64,000 nt of DNA from Streptantibioticus_A sp037034305 (GTDB lineage: Bacteria; Actinomycetota; Actinomycetes; Streptomycetales; Streptomycetaceae). The stretch lies in NCBI GenBank assembly GCA_037034305.1, contig JBAGJY010000018.1, forward strand, positions 1 through 64,000, written 5' to 3'. The notes beneath the pieces were generated by a model that had not been told where the DNA came from, ran no database searches, and worked only from the letters and a program-made list of their open reading frames with translations. Shown here piece after piece: positions 9,165-17,737 of the stretch. Within the stretch, counting starts at the first letter, position 1; each line of letters begins with the position of its first letter. A program made the translations under genes and the position numbers.

Positions 9165-9339
9165 GCGCACCCGAGGAAAACCCTCCCACCCGCTCCCTCC
9201 CTGACTTCCTTGCGTGAATTCCGGTCCCGGCTCATTTCCGTCGTGACGACGGTTGCCGCGGAAACGTCGCTCCAGCGTGCCTGAATTCCGCGGAGCTCAT
9301 TCGTCCTGTCCGCGCAGCATTCTCCTGCCAGGAGTTCCC

Positions 9340-10476
9340 ATGCCCGCATCCTCCGCGTACCCCGGATCCGATCCTGTCCGTTTCGCCTACTGGGTGCCGA
9401 ACGTCAGTGGCGGTCTGGTCACCAGCACCGTCGAGCAGCGCACCCACTGGGGCTACGAATACAACCGCGAACTCGCCGTCCTCGCCGAGAACAACGGCTT
9501 CGACTACGCGCTCAGCCAAGTCCGCTACATGGCCAGCTACGGCGCCGAGTACCAGCACGAGTCCACCAGCTTCAGTCTCGCGCTGCTGCTCGCCACCCAA
9601 CGGCTGAAGGTCATCGCCGCCGTCCACCCCGGCCTGTGGCACCCGGGCGTCCTCGCCAAACTCGGCGCTACAGCCGACCACCTGTCGAACGGCCGCTTCG
9701 CCGTCAACGTCGTCAGCGGCTGGTTCAAGGGCGAGTTCACCGCGCTGGGCGAGCCCTGGCTGGAGCACGACGAACGCTACCGGCGCTCCGAGGAGTTCAT
9801 CCGCGCCCTGCGGAAGATCTGGACCGAGGACCACGCCGAACTCGCCGGTGACTTCTACCGGTTGCGCGACTTCTCCCTCAAGCCCAAGCCGCTGAACACC
9901 CCCGAGCGCCCGCACCCGGAGATCTTCCAGGGCGGCAACTCCACCGCCGCGCGCGCCATGGCCGGCCGCGTGTCCGACTGGTACTTTTCCAACGGCAAGG
10001 ACTTCGACGGCGTCACCGAGCAGATCGACGACATCCGTGCCTCCGCCGCCCAAGCGGGCCGTACCGCACCGAAGTTCGGCCTCAACGGCTTCCTCATCGC
10101 CCGCGACACCGAGGCCGAAGCCCGCGACACACTCCGCGAGATCGTCGCAAAGGCCGACACGCAGGCCGTGCACGGCTTCCGCGACGCCGTCCGGCAGGCC
10201 GGTCCGTCCACCGGCGACGGCAAGGGCATGTGGCAGGACTCCACGTTCGAGGACCTCGTCCAGTACAACGACGGCTTCCGCACAGGCCTGATCGGCACCC
10301 CTGAGCAGATCGCCGAGCGGATCGTCTCCTACAAGCGGCTCGGCGTCGACCTCTTCCTCCTCGGCTTCCTGCACTACCTGGAGGAGGTCGAGTACTTCGG
10401 CAAGCGGGTGCTGCCCCTGGTGCGCGAACTGGAGGCACAGGAAGCCGCGTCCGAGCCCGCCGCCGCCCACGCCTGA
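9340..10476 (+). CDS. sfnG: FMNH2-dependent dimethyl sulfone monooxygenase
   Basis: 378-residue luciferase-like monooxygenase that I recognise as SfnG, which converts dimethyl sulfone to methanesulfinate with FMNH2 and O2. Diagnostic blocks: FAYWVPNVSGGLVTS near the N-terminus, EQRTHWGYEYNRELA, ALSQVRYMASYGAEYQHES, VNVVSGWFKGEF, HDERYRRSEEFIRALRKIWT, HPEIFQGGNS and DLVQYNDGFRTGLIGTPEQIAERI. CAGGAG lies 5 bases before the ATG. It heads an operon with an FMN reductase, an SfnB-type enzyme and SsuD, a logical chain from dimethyl sulfone to sulfite. Confidence 0.95.
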   Translation: MPASSAYPGSDPVRFAYWVPNVSGGLVTSTVEQRTHWGYEYNRELAVLAENNGFDYALSQVRYMASYGAEYQHESTSFSLALLLATQRLKVIAAVHPGLWHPGVLAKLGATADHLSNGRFAVNVVSGWFKGEFTALGEPWLEHDERYRRSEEFIRALRKIWTEDHAELAGDFYRLRDFSLKPKPLNTPERPHPEIFQGGNSTAARAMAGRVSDWYFSNGKDFDGVTEQIDDIRASAAQAGRTAPKFGLNGFLIARDTEAEARDTLREIVAKADTQAVHGFRDAVRQAGPSTGDGKGMWQDSTFEDLVQYNDGFRTGLIGTPEQIAERIVSYKRLGVDLFLLGFLHYLEEVEYFGKRVLPLVRELEAQEAASEPAAAHA

Positions 10477-10517
10477 CCGCGGCCCGCACACGAAACGACG
10501 AACCGAAAGGTCCTCCC

Positions 10518-11075
10518 ATGGCCACTGTCCTGTCCGTCTCCGCAAGCCCCTCCGCCGCCTCCCGCACCGCTCGGCTGCTGCGCCACCTGGACGACCGGCT
10601 CATCGCGCAGGGGCACGAGGTGATCGCGCTGGACGTTCGTACCCTGCCTGCCGAGGCGCTGCTCGGGGCCGACTTCGGTCACCCGGCGATCGTCCGGGCC
10701 ACCGCCCTGTTCGAGCAGGCGGACGGGGTGGTGATCGGTACCCCCGTCTACAAGGCCGCCTACTCCGGACTGCTGAAGTCCCTGCTCGACCTGCTCCCGC
10801 AGTACGCCCTGGCAGGCAAGACGGTCCTCCCGCTGGCCACCGGCGGCACCACCGCCCACGTCCTGGCCATCGACTACGCCCTGCGCCCGGTGCTGGCCTC
10901 CATGGGCCCTGCGCACATCACGACGGGCTGGTTCACGCTCGACAAGGACATCACGGTGGGCGAGGACGGCACGCTGGCCGTCGCGCCGGGATCGGCCGAG
11001 GCTCTGGCGCAGGTCACGGACCAGTTCTCGGCCGCGCTGGGCGGGCGTACGACGCTGCTGGCGGCCGCCGGATGA
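10518..11075 (+). CDS. NAD(P)H-dependent FMN reductase (SsuE/MsuE family)
   Basis: 185-residue flavodoxin-fold reductase that supplies FMNH2 to the adjacent monooxygenases. The N-terminal SVSASPSAASRTARLL matches the phosphate-binding loop of the SsuE group. GVVIGTPVYKAAYSGLLKSLLDLLP is the hallmark flavin-binding segment, and LATGGTTAHVLAIDYALRPVL completes it. CGAAAGG precedes the start. Its stop overlaps the next start (ATGA), so production is coupled. Length is normal for SsuE. Confidence 0.93.
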   Translation: MATVLSVSASPSAASRTARLLRHLDDRLIAQGHEVIALDVRTLPAEALLGADFGHPAIVRATALFEQADGVVIGTPVYKAAYSGLLKSLLDLLPQYALAGKTVLPLATGGTTAHVLAIDYALRPVLASMGPAHITTGWFTLDKDITVGEDGTLAVAPGSAEALAQVTDQFSAALGGRTTLLAAAG

Positions 11076-12268
11076 GCAACGCGCACGTCATCGCGGATGA
11101 CGCCGAGGCCCTTGCCGTGGCCGCGGAGCTGGCCGGGGACTTCCGCAAGGGCGCCGCCGAGCGGGACGCGCGGCGCAGGCTCCCCCATGCGGAGCTGGAG
11201 CGGCTGTCCGCCTCCGGGCTGCTCGCCGTGACCGTGCCCGCCCGCTTCGGCGGCGCGGACGTCCGTGCGGACACGCTCGCCGAGATCTTCCGACTGCTTG
11301 CCGCCGCCGATGCCAGCCTGGCCCAGATCCCGCAGAGCCACTTCGTGTACGTGGGCGTGCTGCGCCGGCAGGGGACCGACGAGCAGCAGGAGTTCTTCTT
11401 CGGCGAGGTACTGGCCGGCAAGCGGTTCGGCAACGCCCAGTCCGAGGCGGGCACCCAGCACGTACAGGACATCCGCACCCGCCTCGCCCGGCTCCCGGAC
11501 GGGTCGTACGTCCTCGACGGTGTCAAGCACTACTCCACCGGCGCGCTGTTCGCCCACTGGATCCCCGTCCTCGCCCGCACCGAGGACGACACTCTGCACG
11601 TCGGGTACGTCCCGCGGGACGCGCCCGGCCTCACGGTCGTGGACGACTGGGACGGCATGGGACAGCGCACCACCGCCAGCGGAACCGTCCGTCTGGAGTC
11701 GGTGCCCGTGCCCGCCGACCGCGTCGTGCCTCACCACCTCACCTTCCAAGGTCCCCAACTCCACGGCGCGGTAGCTCAGTTGCTGCACGCGGCCATCGAC
11801 GCCGGGATCGCCTCCGGGGCGCTGGCCGAGGCGGTGGAGTTCGTCCGCACGAAGAGCCGCCCCTGGTTCGAGAGCGCCGCCGAAGGGCACGCGACCGCCG
11901 CGGAGGATCCGCTGCTTATCCAGCGGTTCGGCGAACTGGCGATCAGGCAACGGGCTGCCGAAGCATTGCTTCGCGAGGCCGCCCGCGCGGTCGACGACGC
12001 CCGCGCCGACCTGACCGACGACTCGGCCGCCGCGGCCTCGATCGCGGTGGCCACCGCGAAAGTGACGGCGGGCGAGGCCGCCGTGGAACTCGCCAGCGCC
12101 CTTTTCGAGGTCTCCGGCACCCGCGCGGCGCTCGACACCCTGGGCCTGCACCGCCATTGGCGCGACGCGCGCACCCACACCCTGCACGACCCGGCCCGCT
12201 GGAAGGTCCAGCACATCGGCCGTTACGTGCTGGACGGCACCAAGCCACCCCGGCACGGCCTCCTCTGA
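11072..12268 (+). CDS. SfnB-family sulfur-acquisition oxidoreductase (acyl-CoA-dehydrogenase fold)
   Basis: 398-residue protein of the acyl-CoA dehydrogenase/DszC superfamily. The N-terminal helical part (LSASGLLAVTVPARFGGADV), the middle domain (NAQSEAGTQHVQDIRTRL, LDGVKHYSTGALFAHWIPVLAR) and the C-terminal EVSGTRAALDTLGLHRHWRDARTHTLHDPARWKVQHIGRY are typical of SfnB/DszC monooxygenases that use reduced flavin. Overlaps ssuE by 4 bases. In this operon it probably oxidises dimethyl sulfide, sulfoxide or a sulfinate. The exact step is uncertain. Confidence 0.9.
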   Translation: MSNAHVIADDAEALAVAAELAGDFRKGAAERDARRRLPHAELERLSASGLLAVTVPARFGGADVRADTLAEIFRLLAAADASLAQIPQSHFVYVGVLRRQGTDEQQEFFFGEVLAGKRFGNAQSEAGTQHVQDIRTRLARLPDGSYVLDGVKHYSTGALFAHWIPVLARTEDDTLHVGYVPRDAPGLTVVDDWDGMGQRTTASGTVRLESVPVPADRVVPHHLTFQGPQLHGAVAQLLHAAIDAGIASGALAEAVEFVRTKSRPWFESAAEGHATAAEDPLLIQRFGELAIRQRAAEALLREAARAVDDARADLTDDSAAAASIAVATAKVTAGEAAVELASALFEVSGTRAALDTLGLHRHWRDARTHTLHDPARWKVQHIGRYVLDGTKPPRHGLL

Positions 12269-12301
12269 CGAACACTGACGAACACCGATCGGAGCCCCCA
12301 C

Positions 12302-13462
12302 GTGTCCCTCACCTTCCACTGGTTCCTGCCCACCAACGGCGACAGCCGCCACGTCGTCGGCGGCGGCCACGGCACCCCCGCCACGGAGTCCGGGCGCGAC
12401 CGGCCGCCGACGGTCGCCTACCTGAGCCAGATCGCCCGCGCCGCCGAGGACCTCGGCTTCGTCGGCGCGCTCACGCCGACCGGCGCGTGGTGCGAGGACG
12501 CGTGGCTGACCACCGCCATGGTCAGCCAGAACACCGAGCGGCTGAAGTTCCTCGTCGCCTTTCGCCCCGGCTTCGTCTCCCCGACGCTCGCGGCCCAGAT
12601 GGCCTCCACCTTCCAGCGGCAGACCGGAGGACGGCTCCTGCTCAACGTCGTCACCGGCGGCGAGAGCCACGAGCAGCGGGCCTACGGGGACTTCCTCGAC
12701 AAGGACGCGCGATATCGCCGTACCGGCGAATTCCTGGAAATCGTCCGGGGGTTGTGGGAGGGCAAGACCGTCGACCTGTCCGGCGAGCACCTCCAGGTCG
12801 AGGACGCCAGGCTGGCCCGGGTGCCCGACCCGGTGCCCGAGGTGTACTTCGGGGGCTCCTCGCCCATCGCCGGAGAGGTCGCCGCGCGGCACGTCGACGT
12901 CTACCTCACCTGGGGCGAGCCGCCCACCGCTGTCGCCGAGAAGATCGCCTGGATCAGGAAGCTGGCCGCGCAGGAGGGTCGCAGCGTCCGCTTCGGAATC
13001 CGGTTGCACGTCATCACCCGCGACACCTCCGAGCAGGCCTGGGCCGAGGCGGAGCGGCTGCTGAGGGGCTTCGATGCGCAGACCGTGCGGCAGGTCCAGG
13101 CCGGGCTTGCCCGCAGTGAGTCGGAGGGACAGCAGCGGATGCTGGCCCTGCACGGGGGTGGGAGCCGGGACGGGCTGGAGATCCATCCCAACCTGTGGGC
13201 GGGTATCGGGCTGGTGCGGGGCGGGGCCGGAACCGCCCTGGTGGGCAGTCACACCGAGGTTGCCGAGCGGATCAAGGAGTACGCCGCGTTGGGCATCGAG
13301 GAGTTCGTCCTCTCCGGGTATCCGCATCTGGAGGAGGCGTACTGGTTCGGCGAGGGCGTCCTGCCGAAGCTTCAGGCGCAGGGTCTGTGGCGGCACCCGT
13401 ACGGGCAGCAGGTGGCCCCCGCCGCCCAGGTCCCCTTCGCCGGTGCCGGTAGCGCGCGATGA
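12302..13462 (+). CDS. ssuD: FMNH2-dependent alkanesulfonate monooxygenase
   Basis: 386-residue luciferase-like enzyme matching SsuD: FHWFLPTNGDSRH at the N-terminus, an early GALTPTGAWCEDAW stretch, FRPGFVSPTLAAQMASTFQRQTGGRLLLNVVTGG and HPNLWAGIGLVRGGAGTALVGSHTEVAERI. It releases sulfite from alkanesulfonates with FMNH2 and O2. GTG start after GGAGCC. It is the last gene of the sfnG operon and could also process methanesulfonate made from dimethyl sulfone. No SsuABC transporter lies beside it. Confidence 0.94.
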   Translation: MSLTFHWFLPTNGDSRHVVGGGHGTPATESGRDRPPTVAYLSQIARAAEDLGFVGALTPTGAWCEDAWLTTAMVSQNTERLKFLVAFRPGFVSPTLAAQMASTFQRQTGGRLLLNVVTGGESHEQRAYGDFLDKDARYRRTGEFLEIVRGLWEGKTVDLSGEHLQVEDARLARVPDPVPEVYFGGSSPIAGEVAARHVDVYLTWGEPPTAVAEKIAWIRKLAAQEGRSVRFGIRLHVITRDTSEQAWAEAERLLRGFDAQTVRQVQAGLARSESEGQQRMLALHGGGSRDGLEIHPNLWAGIGLVRGGAGTALVGSHTEVAERIKEYAALGIEEFVLSGYPHLEEAYWFGEGVLPKLQAQGLWRHPYGQQVAPAAQVPFAGAGSAR

Positions 13463-13494
13463 TCCATACGGTCGCCGACGACGCCGAGACGGTC

Positions 13495-13635
13495 GCCCAG
13501 GTGGTCGGGGCCCGGCCGGGCGCGGGGTCGGTACCCTCGGCTTGGAGGATCTCCCAGACGGTGGAGGCGGCGAGCTTGATGCCGAGTGCGGCGAGTTGGC
13601 CGTGCACCCTGCGGTAGCACCACGACGGGTAGCTG
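13495..13635 (-). mobile_element. Transposase/integrase remnant (middle fragment)
   Basis: On the minus strand, reading from about 13,635, a short stretch matches the middle of a common Streptomyces DDE integrase: YPSWCYRRVHGQLAALG, then IKLAASTVWEIL and TDPAPGRAPTTW. Neither end of an intact gene is present, nor terminal inverted repeats that I can see. The rest of 13,463-13,751 holds nothing else. A second remnant of the same family lies at 31,030-31,523 in the same orientation, so the two bracket the nucleoside-type gene island. Confidence 0.7.
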
Positions 13636-13751
13636 TAGTACTAGCCCTCGTCCTGTGACGTCAGGGTCCGATCGGCGGGGCTGCGACCTGGGCCGGTGCG
13701 GGGGTCGGTGCCGAGCTCCGACGCAAATGCGCACACGCTCGACGGGCGGGT

Positions 13752-14909
13752 TCACAGGCGTCGGTACTCCTCGTGCCAGCGGCGGGCCAGCACCTGCTGC
13801 ATGTCGGGGGCCAAGCGGTGCAGGCCCGGCTCCCAGGATGTCCGGGCGAGTTCACGCGTGCAGAGGTACAGCTCGGTGTAAACCAGATCCAGGACGGAAC
13901 CCAGGATGCTCTGCTCCATGAAATTCACCGGCTTGCCGTCGTTGAGGAGGTATACCACCCGCCCGGCGGCTTCGATCTCGCTGACCTCGTCGACCTCGAC
14001 GATCGCCGACGCAGCCCCGCGCAGGCCTTCCACGTCGAACTCCACCTGCTTCGAGCTTCCGCTCGCCAGCACGACTCCGTCGCGCAGCAGCGGCAAGTCC
14101 TTCGCGTCGAGCGCGCGATGACCGGACACTCCGATAATCACCTCGGCCCAGGAGAGTAGGTCGTCGCGCTCCCCGACCCGGAATCCGTGCACGACGGCCG
14201 CCGACATCCGCACGTTGTCGGGGTCGTGCACGGCGACGTCCGCGCCGGTCCGTCGGAGGTGTTCAGCCAGCGGGGTCCCGATGCCGCCGTAGCCCAGGAC
14301 GAGGATTCGGCACTCGCTGAGCAGCCGGTAGAAGCGAAGCCGAAGCAGCCGTTCGACGCTGTAGGCCACGGACCGGCCCACTTGGAAGTTCTCCAGTGCC
14401 TTAAGCGGGCTGTCCGCGATCGTGAACACCGGCAGGGGGAGCGGGCTCGCCTGCTCATAACGCCATTGGCCGTTCTTGGTGTCCTCAACCACGCCCCGGA
14501 ATCCGGGCAGTTGCGAGAGCACGGGGGCCGCTGCGGCGCAGTAACCGCCGACCTCCTGAACCAGGGTGGGCGGCCCGGGCGTGCCGGTAGCGCGGGTGGC
14601 GGCGGCCAATGCCTGCGGACCGACGTCTTCGATCGACTCGGGGACGCGCACGGGCAGGCCCGAGAGCAACGCGAGTGCCTCCGGCTGGGTGCTGTAGGGG
14701 ACCGGTATGACTTCTACCAGGTCGGTGCCCTGGCTCAGCAGACTTACGTAGGGAACCGCCGTGTCGAGCAGATGCGTGATCAGCACCATCCGTGCCGGCG
14801 GCATCGGCCAACTCGACTGCGCGCTGCGCAGCACCGGCAGCTCGCCAGCACGCGACGCATGTCCGGGCTGGCGCTGGGAAGGCACGGTCTGTAGGTCGAG
14901 CGCTTCCAT
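13752..14909 (-). CDS. S-adenosylhomocysteine-hydrolase-like NAD-binding protein
   Basis: 385 residues, the last gene of the leftward operon. The second half has an NAD-binding Rossmann motif, ILVLGYGGIGTPLAEHL (GxGxxG at residues 206-211). Family landmarks of SAHH are recognisable: GVVEDTKNGQWR (SAHH: GVSEETTTG), ADSPLKALEN (SAHH: NDSVTKSKFDN, with K170 at the catalytic-lysine position and Asp replaced by Asn) and LNDGKPVNF near the C-terminus. It is shorter and divergent from housekeeping SAHH (about 430-480 residues), so a different reaction is likely, perhaps NAD-dependent redox at a ribose hydroxyl of a nucleoside. AAGGAG precedes the ATG. Function inferred from fold and context only. 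Confidence 0.72.
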   Translation of the reverse strand: MEALDLQTVPSQRQPGHASRAGELPVLRSAQSSWPMPPARMVLITHLLDTAVPYVSLLSQGTDLVEVIPVPYSTQPEALALLSGLPVRVPESIEDVGPQALAAATRATGTPGPPTLVQEVGGYCAAAAPVLSQLPGFRGVVEDTKNGQWRYEQASPLPLPVFTIADSPLKALENFQVGRSVAYSVERLLRLRFYRLLSECRILVLGYGGIGTPLAEHLRRTGADVAVHDPDNVRMSAAVVHGFRVGERDDLLSWAEVIIGVSGHRALDAKDLPLLRDGVVLASGSSKQVEFDVEGLRGAASAIVEVDEVSEIEAAGRVVYLLNDGKPVNFMEQSILGSVLDLVYTELYLCTRELARTSWEPGLHRLAPDMQQVLARRWHEEYRRL

Positions 14910-15028
14910 CCTGAAGACTCCTTCACTGGTATGCGACTAGGACAGAACATGGGATGCCGCAGGGGCAACGCTGAGCCTTCGCTGCGCGCCTTTGTGGTGG
15001 AAGGGCGGGCGCGCGCAACCGCCCGTGA

Positions 15029-15973
15029 TCACAGGGGCCCGGGGGCATCGAGCATCGGAAGATCCTGAGACAGGCCCATGAGTGCCCACTCCATGCGCTC
15101 CGGCATCTCCTCGTCGGGAATCGCCCCGGTGAACCCGGCGTGCAAGACCCGAAGGATCCTTTCGTAGTAGAGATGCGGGAGGCTGTCGCCCGCGGCGAGA
15201 TGAGCACAGACCAACTCGTGCATCTCGATCATGAAGTGCCGGTAGAGCTGCACTCGTGAGTTCTCCGGCACCGGCCAGCGCTCGCAGATCTTTCGGTAGC
15301 TGTCGTAGAAGGGAAGGAAGTCCTCGAGACTGTCGTCCGCTTCCGCGGTCAAGCTGCCGTTGTCCTTGACGCGGTGGTAGATCACGCCGATGTCGGGGAC
15401 ACGAGCGGTGCGGTAGCCGTGCCCGCGGGTCAACCGCAGCCACATCTCCCAGTCCTCGCATACCGGAAGTGCGGAGTCGAACCGCGCCTCGCCGCGCCGG
15501 TAGACCACCGCGACCGGAGGGATGAAGCTCGTCACCTCCAGGAATCCGGGGACCAGGGGAAGGTCGTACGCCCACCGGTTCGCCCCGGCGGAGGTGTCGC
15601 CGCGTCGCGTGCGGATCCGTGCATCGCAATACACGAAGTCAGAATTCTGTTCGGCGGCCGTCTCGACGGCGGCCTGCAGGTGTCCCGGCAGGTATTCGTC
15701 ATCGTCGTCGAGAAAGCCGATGAACTGTCCTGTGGCGGCCGCCAGACCGGTGTTGCGCGCCCGAGCCGGGCCGCCGCAGACCTCGTGGTTGATCAGCTGG
15801 AGGTCCAAAGACCGCTCGAAGCGCTCCACGACGTGACCCACGTCGACACCGTCGTCGTTGATGACGATTACTTCCAGGTCGGCGAGGGATTGCGCGGTGA
15901 CCGAGCCGAGTGCGGCGGCGAGCTCCTGAGGCCGGTCCTTGGTCGGTACGATGACACTGATGAGGGGGCTCAT
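15029..15973 (-). CDS. Family 2 glycosyltransferase
   Basis: 314-residue GT-A fold enzyme. The N-terminal SVIVPTKDRPQELAAALGSV, VIVINDDGVD, GPARARNTGLAAATGQFIGFLDDDDEYLPGHL (the DDD metal/nucleotide-sugar motif) and CEDWEMWLRLTRGHGYRT are classic GT2. No membrane segments are seen, so it acts in the cytoplasm. It sits between the halogenase-like gene (34 bases) and the SAHH-like gene, all leftward. No glycosylated coformycin or pentostatin is known to me, so it may decorate the product, add a self-protection sugar, or be a passenger. Confidence 0.88.
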   Translation of the reverse strand: MSPLISVIVPTKDRPQELAAALGSVTAQSLADLEVIVINDDGVDVGHVVERFERSLDLQLINHEVCGGPARARNTGLAAATGQFIGFLDDDDEYLPGHLQAAVETAAEQNSDFVYCDARIRTRRGDTSAGANRWAYDLPLVPGFLEVTSFIPPVAVVYRRGEARFDSALPVCEDWEMWLRLTRGHGYRTARVPDIGVIYHRVKDNGSLTAEADDSLEDFLPFYDSYRKICERWPVPENSRVQLYRHFMIEMHELVCAHLAAGDSLPHLYYERILRVLHAGFTGAIPDEEMPERMEWALMGLSQDLPMLDAPGPL

Positions 15974-16007
15974 TGCTCGACCTTCCGGGTCAGAGAGGGG
16001 CCGGTCG

Positions 16008-16949
16008 CTACCGCGCTACGCCGGGGTCGCCGAGCCCCGCGAACCGGTTCTCGATGAAGTCGCCCCAGGTCTCGTCCAGTGTCCTGATCCCGTCCTCGCA
16101 CGCCTTCCACTGCCGCTGCAGATGCGGCGGGTAGGCGAACATGACCGACGACGTGCGGGTGTAGCCTTCCCCGGTGTCCGCGCAGTGCACACGGTGCGTC
16201 GAGGGCCGGAACCTGCCGTTCGAGGCGCTGGTGAGCATGCGTCCGATGTTGCACAGGACGACGTCCGTCCCCGCGATCTCCGGTTCGACCCAGGTCCCGT
16301 CGTGCAGGACGTACTGGAGCCCCTGGTCGGACGGCGGCAGTTGGAGCCCGAGCATCTGGATGCCGGAGTGCTCGTGGGCCAGCACCTCCCGGCCCCGGAC
16401 GTCGCGGTAGTAGATCACCCGCAGGTTGGTCGCGTCCCGGGACAGACTGAACTCGGGTGTACCCGCGGGCATCAGGCTCCTGATCGCCTCGCCGAACAGC
16501 GAGATGAGCGTGAAGGCGAGATCGAACACCTCGACGGCCGCCGCGCCGAGGTCGGGAAACGCCCGCAGCACCGCGCCCGCGCCCTGGGGCCGGTCCGCCA
16601 GCAGGGCGCCGCTGAGGTGGATGAATTCCTTGGGATCCGGCACGCCGTTGGCCAGGCGGGGCACCTCGGAGTTGTAGGGGAAGAAGCCCTGGGTGCTGCC
16701 TTTGGCCAGCTGCGGCGTCCGGGAGAAGGCGTAGTCGGCCAGTGCCGGATCGGTGGACTGGCAGGCCTCGGCGAACCGCGCTGTCAGCCTCGCCGCTCGA
16801 TCGCCGACACCGGGGACCTCGACAGCCATGAACCCCCAGTCCGTCAACTGCCGGCCGATCTGCCCGGTCGCCGCCCTCATGTCGGCGGCCGGATCCTCCG
16901 TCCCGATCACCGGGACGCGGCCGGCGAGCACCACCCGCTCGACGCTCAT
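16008..16949 (-). CDS. Non-haem Fe(II)/2-oxoglutarate enzyme, putative nucleotide halogenase
   Basis: 313-residue isopenicillin-N-synthase-fold enzyme. N-terminal DIOX_N part (about 10-120) with LTDWGFMAVEV, C-terminal jelly roll (about 170-275). The iron site reads AHEHSGIQML: H194-S195-G196, with distal H252 (RPSTHRVH) and the 2-oxoglutarate-binding R265-T-S267. The position normally taken by Asp/Glu (HxD/E) is Gly, the hallmark of Fe/2OG halogenases, which leave room for chloride. The alternative pairing H192-E-H194 would also lack the carboxylate at the right place. Published AdaV/AdeV enzymes chlorinate dAMP at C2' in 2'-chloropentostatin biosynthesis, and the setting beside hisA matches. 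Overlaps hisA by 4 bases. Confidence 0.78.
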   Translation of the reverse strand: MSVERVVLAGRVPVIGTEDPAADMRAATGQIGRQLTDWGFMAVEVPGVGDRAARLTARFAEACQSTDPALADYAFSRTPQLAKGSTQGFFPYNSEVPRLANGVPDPKEFIHLSGALLADRPQGAGAVLRAFPDLGAAAVEVFDLAFTLISLFGEAIRSLMPAGTPEFSLSRDATNLRVIYYRDVRGREVLAHEHSGIQMLGLQLPPSDQGLQYVLHDGTWVEPEIAGTDVVLCNIGRMLTSASNGRFRPSTHRVHCADTGEGYTRTSSVMFAYPPHLQRQWKACEDGIRTLDETWGDFIENRFAGLGDPGVAR

Positions 16950-17737
16950 CGCCACTCCTGTCCTGAAACGGTTGACATACTTGTCGATGACGGCTGGAAT
17001 CCGGTGTCGGCCGCGGCGGCCAGCGCCTGTCCGAGGGTGAACACGCCCTCGTAAAGAGCCTTGCCGATGACCGCCCCCTCGAGGCCGTATCCGGCCAGGC
17101 GCGCCAGATCCCTGATGTCGCGTAGCCGGGCGACGCCCCCGGCTGCGACGACCGGGCGCGCGGTGGCGCGGCACACCGCGCGCAGCAGCTCCAGGTTGGG
17201 ACCGACGAGGGCACCGTCCCGGGCCGTGTCGGTGACGATGTAGCGCCTGCAGCCCGCGGCGTCGAGGCGCGCCAGCGCCTCCATGAGGGTGGTTGCCGCA
17301 TCCGCGGTCCAGCCGCGGGTGCGCAACGCCGGGCCCCGCACGTCCAGGCCCACGCAGATCCGGTCGCCATGGTCCGCAAGAACCTCGGCGATCCAGGACG
17401 GAGATTCGAGCGCCGCGGTGCCGATCGTGACCCGCCGGCAGCCGGTGGCCAGCGCGGCGGCCAGCCTGCGGTCGTCCCGGATTCCCCCGGACAACTCCAC
17501 CGGCACGTCCACCGCGGCGACGATCTCGGCGATCTGCTCGCTGTTGGCGCCCGTGCCGAACGCGGCGTCGAGGTCAACCAGGTGCAGCCATCGCGCCCCG
17601 GCACGCTGCCAGGCGAGAGCGGCCTCCAGCGGATCGCCGTAGTCGGTCTGCGCGCCGGGCTCACCGCGGACGAGGCGGACCGCGCGGCCGGCGCGGATGT
17701 CAAGCGCCGGGTACACGTCGAGCGGACTAGCGCTCAT
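16946..17737 (-). CDS. hisA: HisA/PriA-type phosphoribosyl isomerase, pathway-dedicated copy
   Basis: 263-residue (beta/alpha)8 barrel. PALDIRAGRAVRLVRGEPG (catalytic Asp in ALDIR), HLVDLDAAFGTG, VELSGGIRDD, GTAALESPSWIAEV, CVGLDVRG, DTARDGALVGPN and VVAAGGVARLRDI all match actinobacterial PriA. The reaction is opening of the ProFAR ribose to give PRFAR. Start at ATG 17737, where similarity begins; the open frame runs further upstream but without similarity. First gene of the leftward operon, divergent from a hisG homologue. No other histidine genes are present, so this is read as a second copy recruited to make PRFAR for a coformycin-type pathway. Confidence 0.88.
   Translation of the reverse strand: MSASPLDVYPALDIRAGRAVRLVRGEPGAQTDYGDPLEAALAWQRAGARWLHLVDLDAAFGTGANSEQIAEIVAAVDVPVELSGGIRDDRRLAAALATGCRRVTIGTAALESPSWIAEVLADHGDRICVGLDVRGPALRTRGWTADAATTLMEALARLDAAGCRRYIVTDTARDGALVGPNLELLRAVCRATARPVVAAGGVARLRDIRDLARLAGYGLEGAVIGKALYEGVFTLGQALAAAADTGFQPSSTSMSTVSGQEWR

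Noticed and set aside
10874..13396. 840-codon minus-strand open frame across the sfnG operon
   Set aside because: Covers three well-supported plus-strand genes and has no domain. High-GC antisense artefact.
16008..16949. Plain isopenicillin-N-synthase-type hydroxylase
   Set aside because: The expected HxD is absent. The site reads H-E-H-S-G, so a standard facial triad is not supported.
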